Shown here one piece after another: positions 51,107-60,347 of a stretch of 64,000 bases of DNA; positions within the stretch are counted from its first letter, which is position 1; the number at the start of each line of letters is the position of its first letter. The notes below the pieces were generated by a model. That model worked only from the letters and a program-made list of their open reading frames with translations. It had not been told where the DNA came from and did no database searches. The DNA lies in NCBI GenBank assembly GCA_031422315.1, contig JANOQN010000065.1:7599-71598 (forward strand), written 5' to 3'. Made by a program: the position numbers and the translations under genes. This DNA comes from JANNYA01 sp031422315 (GTDB taxonomy: Bacteria; Pseudomonadota; Gammaproteobacteria; Xanthomonadales; SZUA-5).

Positions 51107-51975
51107 GCACACCCCAATTCCTAGCCGGTCAAACGCTGGTTTTGCTACCCAGCCTAAAGGCCGCACTGGCGGCGCAGCCAAGCTTGGTAATTACACCGTC
51201 GCGCGCGCTGAAGTATCAGATGCCGCCAGAAAAACTGCCCGCATGTTTGGGCTACCCACTTTCACTCGCTGCAATCAAATTGGCCAGCGTTAAAGCCGAT
51301 CAAACGATTAACACATTAGCCGCAGGCAATTTTTGCTGCGCCGATCTTGCTCAGCTGCGCGTTGAGGTGAATGGCATACGTGCGCTCGCCATCGGCAATA
51401 TCGCCATGACCGAAATACAAGACGCCCAAATTAGCGCCCTGTTGAATAGCCACTTTGACGAACTTGGCATGCGCCTGCACCGATTGGGCGCAGCGCAGTA
51501 TGTGCTCGAATTGCCCGCTGACGTGCAAGGTCCGACTGCGCTAGCGCCCTCTGAGCTTATCGGTAGCGCCATCAGCGGCCAGCTGCCTGAGCCAGCGCGC
51601 TGGCGCATGCTGCTCAATGAAAGCCAAATGCTATTGGCGCAAACGCCCATGCCTAGCGCGAATAGCCTGTGGTTTTACGGTGCGGAAAAGCCAAAGCAAA
51701 GCGCTGGAAATCTTGTGCCAGTAAAACTTACAGCGCCTTCAAATGATCCACTGCTGCTGGGTCTACAAACATTGAGTCAAGCCAGCACTAGTTCGCAATC
51801 GCTCGCCATTTTTGATTACCGCAGCCCGCGAACGGCGCAGCAAGCATTGCCATCCAAGCCACTTTGGCTAAGCTTTGATAGCAGCGAGCTTTTTTACGTT
51901 GATCGATTTGATTCGCTCAAATTTTGGCGCAAAAAACGCGGTTTCGACGGCGAGCGCAGCCATGCGCCGCTCTAG
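51103..51975 (+). CDS. Phosphoglycerate-mutase-like protein upstream of recJ
   Basis: 290 residues. Features: ADLAQLRVEVNGIRALAIGN, ELPEPARWRMLLNESQMLL-type segment (GQLPEPARWRMLLNESQML) and PMPSANSLWFYGAEKP. I recall this family next to recJ in xanthomonads, where it is loosely annotated as phosphoglycerate mutase or regulatory protein. No catalytic residues can be assigned, so a metabolic role is not claimed. It overlaps the transporter stop and, at its other end, recJ by 14 bases, so the three are coupled. Confidence 0.7.
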   Translation: MSTPQFLAGQTLVLLPSLKAALAAQPSLVITPSRALKYQMPPEKLPACLGYPLSLAAIKLASVKADQTINTLAAGNFCCADLAQLRVEVNGIRALAIGNIAMTEIQDAQISALLNSHFDELGMRLHRLGAAQYVLELPADVQGPTALAPSELIGSAISGQLPEPARWRMLLNESQMLLAQTPMPSANSLWFYGAEKPKQSAGNLVPVKLTAPSNDPLLLGLQTLSQASTSSQSLAIFDYRSPRTAQQALPSKPLWLSFDSSELFYVDRFDSLKFWRKKRGFDGERSHAPL

Positions 51976-53701
51976 CACTGCACCGCGCGTTGAGCGCCGC
52001 AAATTACCCGCAGATTTTGATGCGAATTGCTATGCCATGCCCGCCATTTTGGCGCGCATCCACGCCGCACGCGCGGGTGATCCATCCGCTAGCTTGACGC
52101 TTAAACACCTACTTGCGCCCGCCAATTTGAGCGGCTTAAACGCTGCGGTAATCGCGTTGGCCGATGCGATAGCTTGCCAGCGCGCCATTGTCGTGGTCGG
52201 GGATTTTGATGCCGATGGTGCCACCGGCACTGCCGTTGCGGTACGCGGTTTGCGGCTTTTGGGCGCAAGCAATATCGCGTTTAAAGTGCCAAATCGCTTT
52301 ACCCACGGCTATGGCTTAAGCCCAAGTTTGGTTGATGAGATTGCCCCTGAATTTGCCGGCGCATTGTTATTGACGGTCGATCAAGGCACCACCAGCGTGG
52401 CTGGCGTAGCGCGCGCAAATGCGCTGAATTTAGCCGTGGTGATTAGTGATCATCATTTGCCCGGTAACGAACTGCCCGCCGCATTAGCGATCGTGAACCC
52501 AAATCTGGACGGCGATGCATTCGCTTCAAAAAGCCTTTGCGGCGTCGGTACGGTTTTCTATTTGCTGCTGGCCTTGCGCGCACACTTTCGTGCATTAGGA
52601 AACTACCAAAGCAAGCCTGAGCCTAATTTGGGTGAGCTATTGGATTTAGTAGCGCTTGGCACAGTAGCCGATTTAGTACCGCTGGATTACAACAATCGTA
52701 TATTGGTCGAACAAGGCTTAAAACGCATGCGCGCGGGCGCTGCCTGTATGGGCCTGCGCGCGCTTCTGAGCGTGTCGAAAGTGGATATTAAGAACGTCAA
52801 TGCGGCTGATTTAGCCTTTAGAATTGCACCGCGTTTAAACGCTGCGGGCCGCTTGGATGACATGGCAGTTGGCATTGAATGTTTGCTGACCGATGACCCA
52901 AGCCAGGCGCGCGCCTTTGCCGAAACGCTGAGCGACTTGAACCGCGAGCGCCGCGAAATCCAAGAGACCATGCAAGCTCAAGCGCTGAGCTTAGTCGAGA
53001 ACATTAATGCCAAACGCGCCGCCGTGCCTGCGGGCAGCGCAAGCGATGCAGTGCTGATTGTAGAAGACACCGAGTTTCACCAAGGCGTGGTGGGTTTAGT
53101 GGCAAGCAAGCTAGTCGAGCGCTATCACCGCCCCGCGCTTGCGTTCGCACCGAGCGATGATGGCTGGCGCGGCTCCGCCCGGTCTATTCCTGGTCTACAT
53201 TTGCGCGATGTGTTGGCCGACATCGATGCGCAGTATCCGGGCTTGATCGTCAAGTTCGGCGGCCACGCGATGGCAGCCGGCTTGACCGTCAGCCACAGCG
53301 AATTTGCGCGCTTCAAAAAGCTAGCACCGGCGGCGTTTAGCGCCAGGCTGAGCCCTGAATTACTCGAACAAATCGTGCTGACCGATGGCCCGCTGCTGCG
53401 CAGTGAATTTAATCTCAATCTAGCGCAGCACATACGCCTCGGCGGCCCTTGGGGGCAAAGCTATCCAGAGCCGCTGTTTGAAGTCGACGCCGAAATCCTA
53501 GAAGCGAGTCGCATCAATGGCCGCCACCTGCGGCTGCGGCTGAACTGGCAGCAAAGCGTCGTGCCTGCTATGTGGTTCAACACTGAGTTAGAACCTAGTG
53601 AACTACCTAAGCAAGCCAGGCTGCTGGCGCAAGTTGAATTGGATGAGTATCAGGGGCTTTACAGTGCACGGTTGTTGGTTCGGTATTTGCGGGTGGACTA
53701 G
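51962..53701 (+). CDS. recJ: Single-stranded-DNA exonuclease RecJ
   Basis: 579 residues from ATG at 51962; the open frame extends to 51875 but the earlier part overlaps the upstream gene and is not family-like. It degrades 5' single-stranded DNA in recombination and repair. DHH-family motifs are present: VVVGDFDADGATGTAVAVRG, VVISDHHLPGNE (DHH), ALGTVADLVPL and in DHHA1 FGGHAMAAGLTV. The C-terminal domain (HLRLRLNWQQSVVPAMWF) is the OB fold. Size is close to E. coli RecJ (577). Confidence 0.95.
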   Translation: MRRSSTAPRVERRKLPADFDANCYAMPAILARIHAARAGDPSASLTLKHLLAPANLSGLNAAVIALADAIACQRAIVVVGDFDADGATGTAVAVRGLRLLGASNIAFKVPNRFTHGYGLSPSLVDEIAPEFAGALLLTVDQGTTSVAGVARANALNLAVVISDHHLPGNELPAALAIVNPNLDGDAFASKSLCGVGTVFYLLLALRAHFRALGNYQSKPEPNLGELLDLVALGTVADLVPLDYNNRILVEQGLKRMRAGAACMGLRALLSVSKVDIKNVNAADLAFRIAPRLNAAGRLDDMAVGIECLLTDDPSQARAFAETLSDLNRERREIQETMQAQALSLVENINAKRAAVPAGSASDAVLIVEDTEFHQGVVGLVASKLVERYHRPALAFAPSDDGWRGSARSIPGLHLRDVLADIDAQYPGLIVKFGGHAMAAGLTVSHSEFARFKKLAPAAFSARLSPELLEQIVLTDGPLLRSEFNLNLAQHIRLGGPWGQSYPEPLFEVDAEILEASRINGRHLRLRLNWQQSVVPAMWFNTELEPSELPKQARLLAQVELDEYQGLYSARLLVRYLRVD

Positions 53702-54026
53702 TTTAATTTGAGTCATTCTTTTGCAACGAAAAGCGAACCAAACTGATGCTTTTCTGCTGAGCAATTCAAAAGGACGTGGAAACCAAATTTAGTGGTTTCA
53801 AGTTTTCAGCCACTTGGAGGAACGAATGACCCTTCAGCAGAGTCGAAGAGCTTTCGGCGTTCTCGCTGTTGGCAGCACGCGCAGATTGTGGCTATTTGAT
53901 AGTGCATGGAAATGCTGACACCTGCACTGGATCCCCGCCTTCGCGGGGATGACGAGGGGTAACATGCCCCCAGAAAAATCGACTGCGCGATACACCGAAG
54001 TATTGCTTCTGCAAGCACCCCTTACC
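53702..54026. other. 325-base gap with a family A repeat
   Basis: No gene. The repeat at 53921-53957 is the main feature; AGCAGAGTCGAAGAGC near 53836 recalls part of the family B core. It lies between convergent recJ and the 5'-nucleotidase gene. Confidence 0.45.
53921..53957. repeat. Palindromic repeat, family A
   Basis: A single unit, GGATCCCCGCC-TT-CGCGGGGATGACGAGG, with an 8-bp stem, matching the pair at 2088-2232. Confidence 0.8.
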
Positions 54027-54977
54027 CTACTCCGAATTCGCCACTCCATGCTGCACATGCGCGCTGGCGATATTATTGAGCGCCGCTGAAGTGACGTGTT
54101 TGTTTTGATCGTCAAAGAAAATATCTGCCCCAAAGGCTTGTAAGAAAGGCCATTTATCGCGCCCGCCGAGAAAAAACGCCTCATCTATACGGATACCCCA
54201 ATCGCGTAGCGTGAGGATCACGCGCTTGTGCGCTGGCGCCGATCGCGCGGTGACAAGCGCGGTGCGCACTGGCGATTCGCCGGCCGGAAACGCGGCTTGA
54301 ATATGCTGTAAAGCCCACAGGATGTTCTTGAACGGGCCGCCCAACAGTGGCGTTTGCGCTAAGGCGCGTTCGCTGGCATGGAATTCATCCAAGCCTTGTT
54401 CGCGCGAGACTTTTTCGGCTTCATCGCTAAATAACACCGCGTCGCCATCAAAGGCAATCCGCAGCTCGGTATTGCCGGTTTCTTTTGCGCTACCCGGCAA
54501 AATCCGTGCGGCGGCAAAGCCGGCGTTGAGCGCGGCTTTGGCATCGGAGTTATGCGCGGACAAAAACAAATCCGCGCCAAACGCTTCAATGTAGCGATGC
54601 GGCGGCGCGCCGTTGGTAAAGGCCGCGCGCACAATATCCAAGCCGTAGTGTTCAATCGAATTGAAAATGCGCAGCCCGCTATCGCCAGAATTTCGCGACA
54701 GCAGCAATACTTCAATCGCCAGATGCGCGCGCGATGGGTTGCTTTTCAAAAGCAGATTGAGCGCGAGCAATTTTTTGACCAGCGGAAACGCCATGCCCGG
54801 ATTAAGCACGTCGTTCTCATGCTGCATTTGATAGCGCGTATAGGCATCTAAGCCTTCACTTTCATAGAGTTGATGCGCTTGATCTAGATCAAATAGTGCG
54901 CGCGACGAAATCGCTAGCGCTAGAGTGCGCGGCGCATTTTCTAAGTTTGGCTCAGCCAAGTCGGTGCTAGTTATCAT
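54027..54977 (-). CDS. 5'-nucleotidase (PF06189 family)
   Basis: 316 residues. It should hydrolyse nucleoside 5'-monophosphates in the cytoplasm. Characteristic segments: LALAISSRALFDLDQAHQLY, NPGMAFPLVKKLLALN, LLLSRNSGDSGLRIFNSIEH, IAFDGDAVLFSDEAEKV (the acidic HAD-like site) and the end FFLGGRDKWPFLQAFGADIFF. Length is normal. It has no clear operon partner; the pcp gene is upstream on the same strand with a 41-base gap. Confidence 0.9.
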   Translation of the reverse strand: MITSTDLAEPNLENAPRTLALAISSRALFDLDQAHQLYESEGLDAYTRYQMQHENDVLNPGMAFPLVKKLLALNLLLKSNPSRAHLAIEVLLLSRNSGDSGLRIFNSIEHYGLDIVRAAFTNGAPPHRYIEAFGADLFLSAHNSDAKAALNAGFAAARILPGSAKETGNTELRIAFDGDAVLFSDEAEKVSREQGLDEFHASERALAQTPLLGGPFKNILWALQHIQAAFPAGESPVRTALVTARSAPAHKRVILTLRDWGIRIDEAFFLGGRDKWPFLQAFGADIFFDDQNKHVTSAALNNIASAHVQHGVANSE

Positions 54978-55018
54978 GGTGCCAGCGTAGCAAATTCAGC
55001 GCGCAACAACGTCTCTAT

Positions 55019-55630
55019 TTACTTGTTTGCCAAGCCAAACAAGATTCGGATCGCCGCTTCAATCTGATCAATCGGCATACACGGCGCGCCAGCGTTTTTT
55101 CCGCAGATTTGCACTGGCGCGAATGGAATATGCACGAACAGCGTTTGCATATTGGGATAGCGCGCATCCCGCAGCTGGCAAAGCTGAAAGTAAAGCGCGT
55201 TACACACAAAGGCCCCGGCGCTCAGCGAAGCTTGGGCTGGAATATGCGCCTCAGTAAGCGCGATCAGCGCCGCACTTATCGGAAAATTACTAAAGTAGGC
55301 AGGCGGCGCAGCCTCATCAAGCCTGCCGATCGCTGGCTTTAACCCGGCATTGTCAGCTATGCGCGGATCAACAAAATTCAGCGCGACGCGCTCCAGTGCG
55401 ATGTTACTACTACCACCGGATTGACCGATCGCAATCACCAAATCAGGCATAAGCTGTTGAATGCGGGGCGCCAACACAGCCATTGCACCGGTAAATTCAA
55501 CCGGTAAGCGCTGCACGTGAACATTTGCGCCGGCTATCGCTAATCCGTCAAAACGTTTTGCGGCATCCCAAGATGGATTACATCGCTCACCATCGAAGGG
55601 CTCAAAACCAGTCAACAATACCGTGCGCAT
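55019..55630 (-). CDS. pcp: Pyroglutamyl-peptidase I
   Basis: 203 residues from ATG at 55630; upstream in-frame extension to 55699 overlaps the Clp gene. It removes N-terminal pyroglutamate from peptides. Catalytic residues: glutamate in SSNIALERVALN, cysteine in SAGAFVCNALYF and histidine in FVHIPFAP. It starts TVLLTGFEPFDGERCNPSWDA, a C15 family signature. Length is normal (E. coli-type about 215). Confidence 0.94.
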   Translation of the reverse strand: MRTVLLTGFEPFDGERCNPSWDAAKRFDGLAIAGANVHVQRLPVEFTGAMAVLAPRIQQLMPDLVIAIGQSGGSSNIALERVALNFVDPRIADNAGLKPAIGRLDEAAPPAYFSNFPISAALIALTEAHIPAQASLSAGAFVCNALYFQLCQLRDARYPNMQTLFVHIPFAPVQICGKNAGAPCMPIDQIEAAIRILFGLANK

Positions 55631-55677
55631 TTTCGTGTGCAGATCTTCGATACAAACTTTCGATACGAACCTAATAA

Positions 55678-56406
55678 CTACGCGGCATTCGGCCGGCAAT
55701 CAAAAATCACCATGGTTTTACCCGCTGCAGCAATTCGTCCTTCGGCTTCAAGCTGCTTTAGCACTCGTCCAACCATCTCACGCGAGCAGCCGACAATTCG
55801 GCTGATTTCCTGACGCGAAACCCGAATTTGAGTGCCTTTTGGGTGCGTCATGGCGTCTGGTTCGCTGCATAAATCCACCAAGGTCGAGGCAATCCGGCTA
55901 GTCACATCCATAAAGGCTAGTCGCGACACCTTGCGTGAGGTATGCAGCAACCGTTTAGTCAGCTGCGTACCGATCATAAATAAAATGCGTGGCGCTTGCT
56001 CCTTGAGCGTGGTGTCAAACAGATTAAACAGGCGCTCGTAGCTAATTTCTGCTAGCTCACACGGAGATCTCGTGCGCACCATGACTTCGCGTTTTTCTGG
56101 CTCCATAAAAATGCCCATCTCACCGATAAAATCACCGGCATTGACGTAAGCCAAAATCAACTCGCGGCCGTCCTCATCCTCGGTCATGACCGCAAGTGAG
56201 CCCTCAATCACATAATATAGCGTGTTGGCGATATCGCCGGGGCGGATAATGGGTGCCTTGCTCGGATATTTTCGGCGGTGGCATTCTTGTAAAAACGTCT
56301 CAATATGATGCGGCTGCGGCGCCATTGGCCGAACCTCAGCCAGCTTGCGGATTTCGGCCTGAAGCGCATAGCGCAGGAGTGGCTTTGGGGCTTTAGCAAT
56401 CGTCAT
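55678..56406 (-). CDS. clp: CRP-like global regulator of the Clp type
   Basis: 242 residues from ATG at 56406 (frame open to 56451). The cyclic-nucleotide-binding barrel includes PIIRPGDIANTLYYVIEGSL, AVMTEDEDGRELILAYVNAG and DFIGEMGIFMEPEKREVMVR, very like Xanthomonas Clp, followed by a long dimerisation helix and the helix-turn-helix SRQEISRIVGCSREMVGRVL. Clp in Xanthomonas is a c-di-GMP-sensitive regulator of virulence and exoenzymes; binding here is not established. It is a single gene. Confidence 0.92.
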   Translation of the reverse strand: MTIAKAPKPLLRYALQAEIRKLAEVRPMAPQPHHIETFLQECHRRKYPSKAPIIRPGDIANTLYYVIEGSLAVMTEDEDGRELILAYVNAGDFIGEMGIFMEPEKREVMVRTRSPCELAEISYERLFNLFDTTLKEQAPRILFMIGTQLTKRLLHTSRKVSRLAFMDVTSRIASTLVDLCSEPDAMTHPKGTQIRVSRQEISRIVGCSREMVGRVLKQLEAEGRIAAAGKTMVIFDCRPNAA

Positions 56407-56569
56407 ATCAAATTTATCTGCGCTTATCTTTGAAGCCCTACTTTTTAACAAAATGCAGGTGCTTTGTGCAGCATTTGTTTCACTAAATCGCTGATTTTGC
56501 GAAATTAATCGGCGCTAAAGCCACGAATGCGCGACTACAGCGCCCAACATGGCCCAGCAAGCATGAATT

Positions 56570-57439
56570 TCATTTTTCTTTGACGATATCACTCTGTGAA
56601 GACTCAGCCTCATTCACTTCAGGCGGAGCGAATTCTTCCCAAAAAAACCATTCGCCACCGCGCTGATACAGCTTAAACATGCTGCTGCCGCGCGCTTCAA
56701 ACACTTTATAGCCAATGCGCACTTCGCTTTGATCAGGCGCATTGCCAGCGCTCACGATAATGCTGCCCAGCAGATTATCGATGTTCAAATCGTAGGCTTT
56801 GGTGATTCCTTTAATCGCTTGCAGCGCAAAATTAAGCTTGGCGACCCTTGCATCGTCGCTTAACTTGGCCCAATCCGAGGCGCTTTTGACGTTGGCCGCG
56901 CGAAATGCGCTCACCAATGCATTGATCGCCGATTTAGCGCGTTTTTCATCGCTAAAGTCGGTGCGCGCGGCCCAGCTTTTCAATGCGTTTAGCACCTCTC
57001 TTGCGCTCGCAAGCTGTTCCGGGCTCAGCTTTTCGTTTGCATCTTGAGTGCCAAGCTCCTCAAGCAGGCTGTCGGCAATCCCGGCGAACATTCCAGAATA
57101 CATCGGCAATTGCGCTAAATGCGGCTGTATCTGCGTAAACAACCGATCAGCGGCATCCGGCGCCAGCAAATCAGCGAAGTCAGTTGCGAAGCGCTGGTTG
57201 GATTCTGGCGTGTCTACAAATGAACTCGCCAGTTCTTTGCACAGATCAAGATATTCCTCGGGCGTAGTACCCAGCAGCATGGCGGCTTTGACGTCATTGC
57301 GTTTGATCGCGCTAACCCAGCCGGAAACAGTTTGTTCTGCGGTGAAAGCGGTTGCAAGTGCGCTCGTCATGCAAAACGTAGCGGCCCATGCGCAGCTAAC
57401 GAAAAGCTGGCGCAGGTGAGCAAACTTTTTAAGAATCAT
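56570..57439 (-). CDS. Exported helical protein, paralogue of the gene at 59178
   Basis: 289 residues with a signal peptide (residues about 1-30, ending ALATA). Helical, Ala-rich body: WVSAIKRNDVKAAMLLGTTP, FADLLAPDAADRLFTQIQPH, ALKSWAARTDFSDEKRAK and YDLNIDNLLGSIIVSAGNA. These stretches line up with the protein at 59178-60062 (NDV.A, F...LLAPDA, W...TDF, YNL..D.ILESV). No known domain was recognised. It is divergent from the gene at 57519, 79 bases apart. Confidence 0.65.
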   Translation of the reverse strand: MILKKFAHLRQLFVSCAWAATFCMTSALATAFTAEQTVSGWVSAIKRNDVKAAMLLGTTPEEYLDLCKELASSFVDTPESNQRFATDFADLLAPDAADRLFTQIQPHLAQLPMYSGMFAGIADSLLEELGTQDANEKLSPEQLASAREVLNALKSWAARTDFSDEKRAKSAINALVSAFRAANVKSASDWAKLSDDARVAKLNFALQAIKGITKAYDLNIDNLLGSIIVSAGNAPDQSEVRIGYKVFEARGSSMFKLYQRGGEWFFWEEFAPPEVNEAESSQSDIVKEK

Positions 57440-57518
57440 GATTTAAACCTTTTTGTTGAACTCAAACTTGAGTGATTGCCGCTATTCTAAGGCCAATGTG
57501 ATAGCCGTGAGCCCTTCC

Positions 57519-59123
57519 ATGAAATTTATCGTATTTGCTTTTACATCCTTCGTTGCAATGTCGATCGCGTCTACTGAATTGGCGCAGAGCGAACGCCCAG
57601 CCCGGTTAGCCGCGAACACCGCACAACCGGCAGTCGACTCTGATTTAAAACCGAACGGCAATAGCGTGGCAACAACACGGCAATTGGATGAATCAGAACA
57701 AATCGCACTTGAGCTTGCCGCATGGGCCCGGCCGCTAGCTTTGGACTTGAGCGCCAGTAGCCACGATGTGGACCGCGCTTTAGGCTTTGGCTTGCACAAA
57801 ATATTGGCGCTAACCGATGCAGAACGCGTCACACGCTCAGAGGCTTCTGCAGATCGAAGAAAAATACTCGAGCGCATAGCCACTTTAGACGACACCGCGC
57901 GCAGCGAATTACTAGCGCCACGCACGTCTGCAGCCGCCAAAATGCTTTACCTAGGCGTTATTTGCACCTTGCCCGAATCGAAAATTTGCGCTGAAATCCT
58001 GGCCATGAACCCAATGCAAGGCAAGGAAGCTAACAACGCGTTCGTAGTCATCGCACTTCTTGGGCACCAGGGACGGCTAGTTCAGCAAAAGCAATATGAA
58101 AACCAAATGCAACCGCCAGATCGAAGCAATCGAGAGGCAACTAAAAAGTTCTATCAAGAACTTCGCGAAAAGAGCAAGGCCGATGAGAAGGCTCAGCTTG
58201 AACAGGTCAAACGTGATTTGTCGATTGCATTACTCTGGGATGATTTTGGTTTGATTTACAAAGATAGAATCCGCCGCGCCGTGAAAAGTCGGCCTGTTCC
58301 AGATGCCTTGCTGGCGCGCTTGGGGCCTAAATTTGCAATGGTAGCGAAGTTTTTTCCGCAAGAAGATTTGGCCGCAGCAGCAGGCGGCAACTTGATAGTC
58401 ATGCTCAGTAACAACCCAATTTCGAACTACAAATTGCGGGACAAAGCACTGAAAGTGCCAATGCAGCGCGTGGCGAACATGATCATGAGCAATCCCAAAT
58501 CGTCCATGACGAGCGTGAGCGCGGCGGCTACAATTATCGAAGATCATCCAGCATTCAAACGCTTGGGTACGTATAAGGACATTGATAAAACCAAGGTCAT
58601 GTCAGCCGAGCTATTAATCACCATCGATTGGATTGGACTGCGCCCGGTGTTGGTAAAAGCAATCACGCAGGGCGACGTTGCCGCGATAGATGATTTATAT
58701 GCCTGGGCAGATCGCGCAGTTGCGAAGATCCCTGATAAAACCGCTGGACGACTCGAACTAGAAGCCGCCGAGCAAAAAGCCGAGCGAGCGCGCTGGGAAG
58801 CGATAAATTCAGCAAGGGAAAAGGCGTTCACCGAGATCAATCAGGCCTGCACAAAAGAATCAAAAGCGCTAAAAGCAGAGGGCATTATTAAGAGTGACAA
58901 ACAAGCGAAAATACTGCTTGAAACGTGCATCGAGAAAGGCAACGCCGATGCGCTGCGAACGCAGTTTGATTCTGCAACAAGCGAACCAATCAGCAAACCA
59001 ACGCCCCAACCCGCCATTGATGTTCGATATGACGCAAAAACCACCGATGCACAGCTAAAACAACTCAATGCGTCTATCCAGGCACAGCCTAAACGTAGTG
59101 CGGCTGCAACGAAAAAAGATTGA
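57519..59123 (+). CDS. Exported helical protein between two paralogues, unknown function
   Basis: 534 residues from ATG at 57519, preceded by GTGAGC codons that could also start it. Signal peptide (MKFIVFAFTSFVAMSIASTE..AQS). The mature chain is helical and highly charged (TKKFYQELREKSKADEKAQL, EAAEQKAERARWEAINSARE), coiled-coil like in places, with a low-complexity end (SAAATKKD). One cysteine pair region (CTLPESKICAEILAMNP) is seen. Not recognised. Its position between two paralogous exported genes suggests a related periplasmic role. Confidence 0.55.
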   Translation: MKFIVFAFTSFVAMSIASTELAQSERPARLAANTAQPAVDSDLKPNGNSVATTRQLDESEQIALELAAWARPLALDLSASSHDVDRALGFGLHKILALTDAERVTRSEASADRRKILERIATLDDTARSELLAPRTSAAAKMLYLGVICTLPESKICAEILAMNPMQGKEANNAFVVIALLGHQGRLVQQKQYENQMQPPDRSNREATKKFYQELREKSKADEKAQLEQVKRDLSIALLWDDFGLIYKDRIRRAVKSRPVPDALLARLGPKFAMVAKFFPQEDLAAAAGGNLIVMLSNNPISNYKLRDKALKVPMQRVANMIMSNPKSSMTSVSAAATIIEDHPAFKRLGTYKDIDKTKVMSAELLITIDWIGLRPVLVKAITQGDVAAIDDLYAWADRAVAKIPDKTAGRLELEAAEQKAERARWEAINSAREKAFTEINQACTKESKALKAEGIIKSDKQAKILLETCIEKGNADALRTQFDSATSEPISKPTPQPAIDVRYDAKTTDAQLKQLNASIQAQPKRSAAATKKD

Positions 59124-59177
59124 CGCCGCACTGCGAATCTAACCAATCTGACTCGCAGTGCGACGCAATTATTAAAA

Positions 59178-60062
59178 CTACTTTGCTGCGACTGCTTTCT
59201 CAAGCTTGCGCTTGCTGGGCTGCCAGCGGCCTTCGCTGAAGCTCAACTCCAACTCATGGCTAAGCGGAACACCAAACACTGTCACACTGCTGCGCACGGT
59301 GGCTTCAGTGCCCTGTACTTTTAGCGTTTGCACGCGTACGGATTCCAAGATTTGATCAACCGGCAAGTTGTACACCTGCGCGGCCTGCTTGAGGGCAAGT
59401 AACACTTGATCAGCACGCTGCGTGGCTTGCTCAAAACTCAGAGCTTTGGCATCGTCTAAGCTGCGTATGCCGGAATTTTTCGCGGTGATTACGCCAATGC
59501 GAATGACTTTACGCATCAAATCACTGCTTAAAAAATCTGTGCTACCAGCCCACTTTTGCACTTCCGGCACCAAGGCTTGTAACGCGGCGCGCTCAGCTTC
59601 GCTCAAAGATTCGTCCTGCTTGGCGAGCGCCATTTGCATTGCGCCAAAACCCATCAGCAGTGCGCCAGCCATTTGCGGCCGGTTTTTCACCAGCTCGGGC
59701 TCGATTTCTTGCATCAGCGCGTTTTCTGCATCGGGTGCCAGCAGTTTTCCAAAGCTCTCGGCGAATTCTTTGCGATCATGTTCGCCAATCGGTGCGCTGC
59801 GTGCGAATTCGTATTTGGCGCGCAGCGCGCCATAGCCGGCTTGATCCGTCGCGCTACGCAGCAGCGCTTGCACATCGTTACTTTGAAGTGCGCGAATGTG
59901 CGACATGATTTGCTGCGCAGGATCAGGCTGAGCCACTGACGCGATTTGCGGTGTTCGCTCGGCTTGCACTGGCGCGGCAACGCCTGCTGTGCTCATCAGC
60001 GCAAGCGAAAGCGAAAGACTCAAGGCTAAGCGGTGAGCGGTGTGATTGATTTTGCTGGTCAT
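59178..60062 (-). CDS. Exported helical protein, paralogue of the gene at 56570
   Basis: 294 residues from ATG at 60062 (GGAG upstream; a TTG at 60074 also in frame). Signal peptide (residues about 1-30, ending AAPVQA). Helical body with IRALQSNDVQALLRSATDQA, SFGKLLAPDAENALMQEIEP, EVQKWAGSTDFLSSDLMRK and YNLPVDQILESVRVQTL, all with counterparts in the gene at 56570. The C-terminal part (VTVFGVPLSHELELSFSEG) is beta-rich, perhaps NTF2-like. Function unknown. Confidence 0.65.
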   Translation of the reverse strand: MTSKINHTAHRLALSLSLSLALMSTAGVAAPVQAERTPQIASVAQPDPAQQIMSHIRALQSNDVQALLRSATDQAGYGALRAKYEFARSAPIGEHDRKEFAESFGKLLAPDAENALMQEIEPELVKNRPQMAGALLMGFGAMQMALAKQDESLSEAERAALQALVPEVQKWAGSTDFLSSDLMRKVIRIGVITAKNSGIRSLDDAKALSFEQATQRADQVLLALKQAAQVYNLPVDQILESVRVQTLKVQGTEATVRSSVTVFGVPLSHELELSFSEGRWQPSKRKLEKAVAAK

Positions 60063-60347
60063 AACGTTCTCCAATAAACTGCGGTGCGCAGCATGGATAG
60101 TGTTTTACATGACCAACACACCGGCACAGTGCCAGGCGTCATATAGGGCTTTGGTCATGACTTTGTGATTAGGGACTAAGGAAAATTGCTTGTGGATTTA
60201 CAAGACTAGCGAGGGGGCGTCGGCTAATGGGATTTCCGGGTCTAACTGAGCCGCCAATTCGAGCCCCGCTTAAGCGAACTCGCGCTAGAATGCGCCAGCC
60301 GCAAAAGTCCAGCCCTTAAACCAAGCCATTTCAGTGAAATCTACCCC

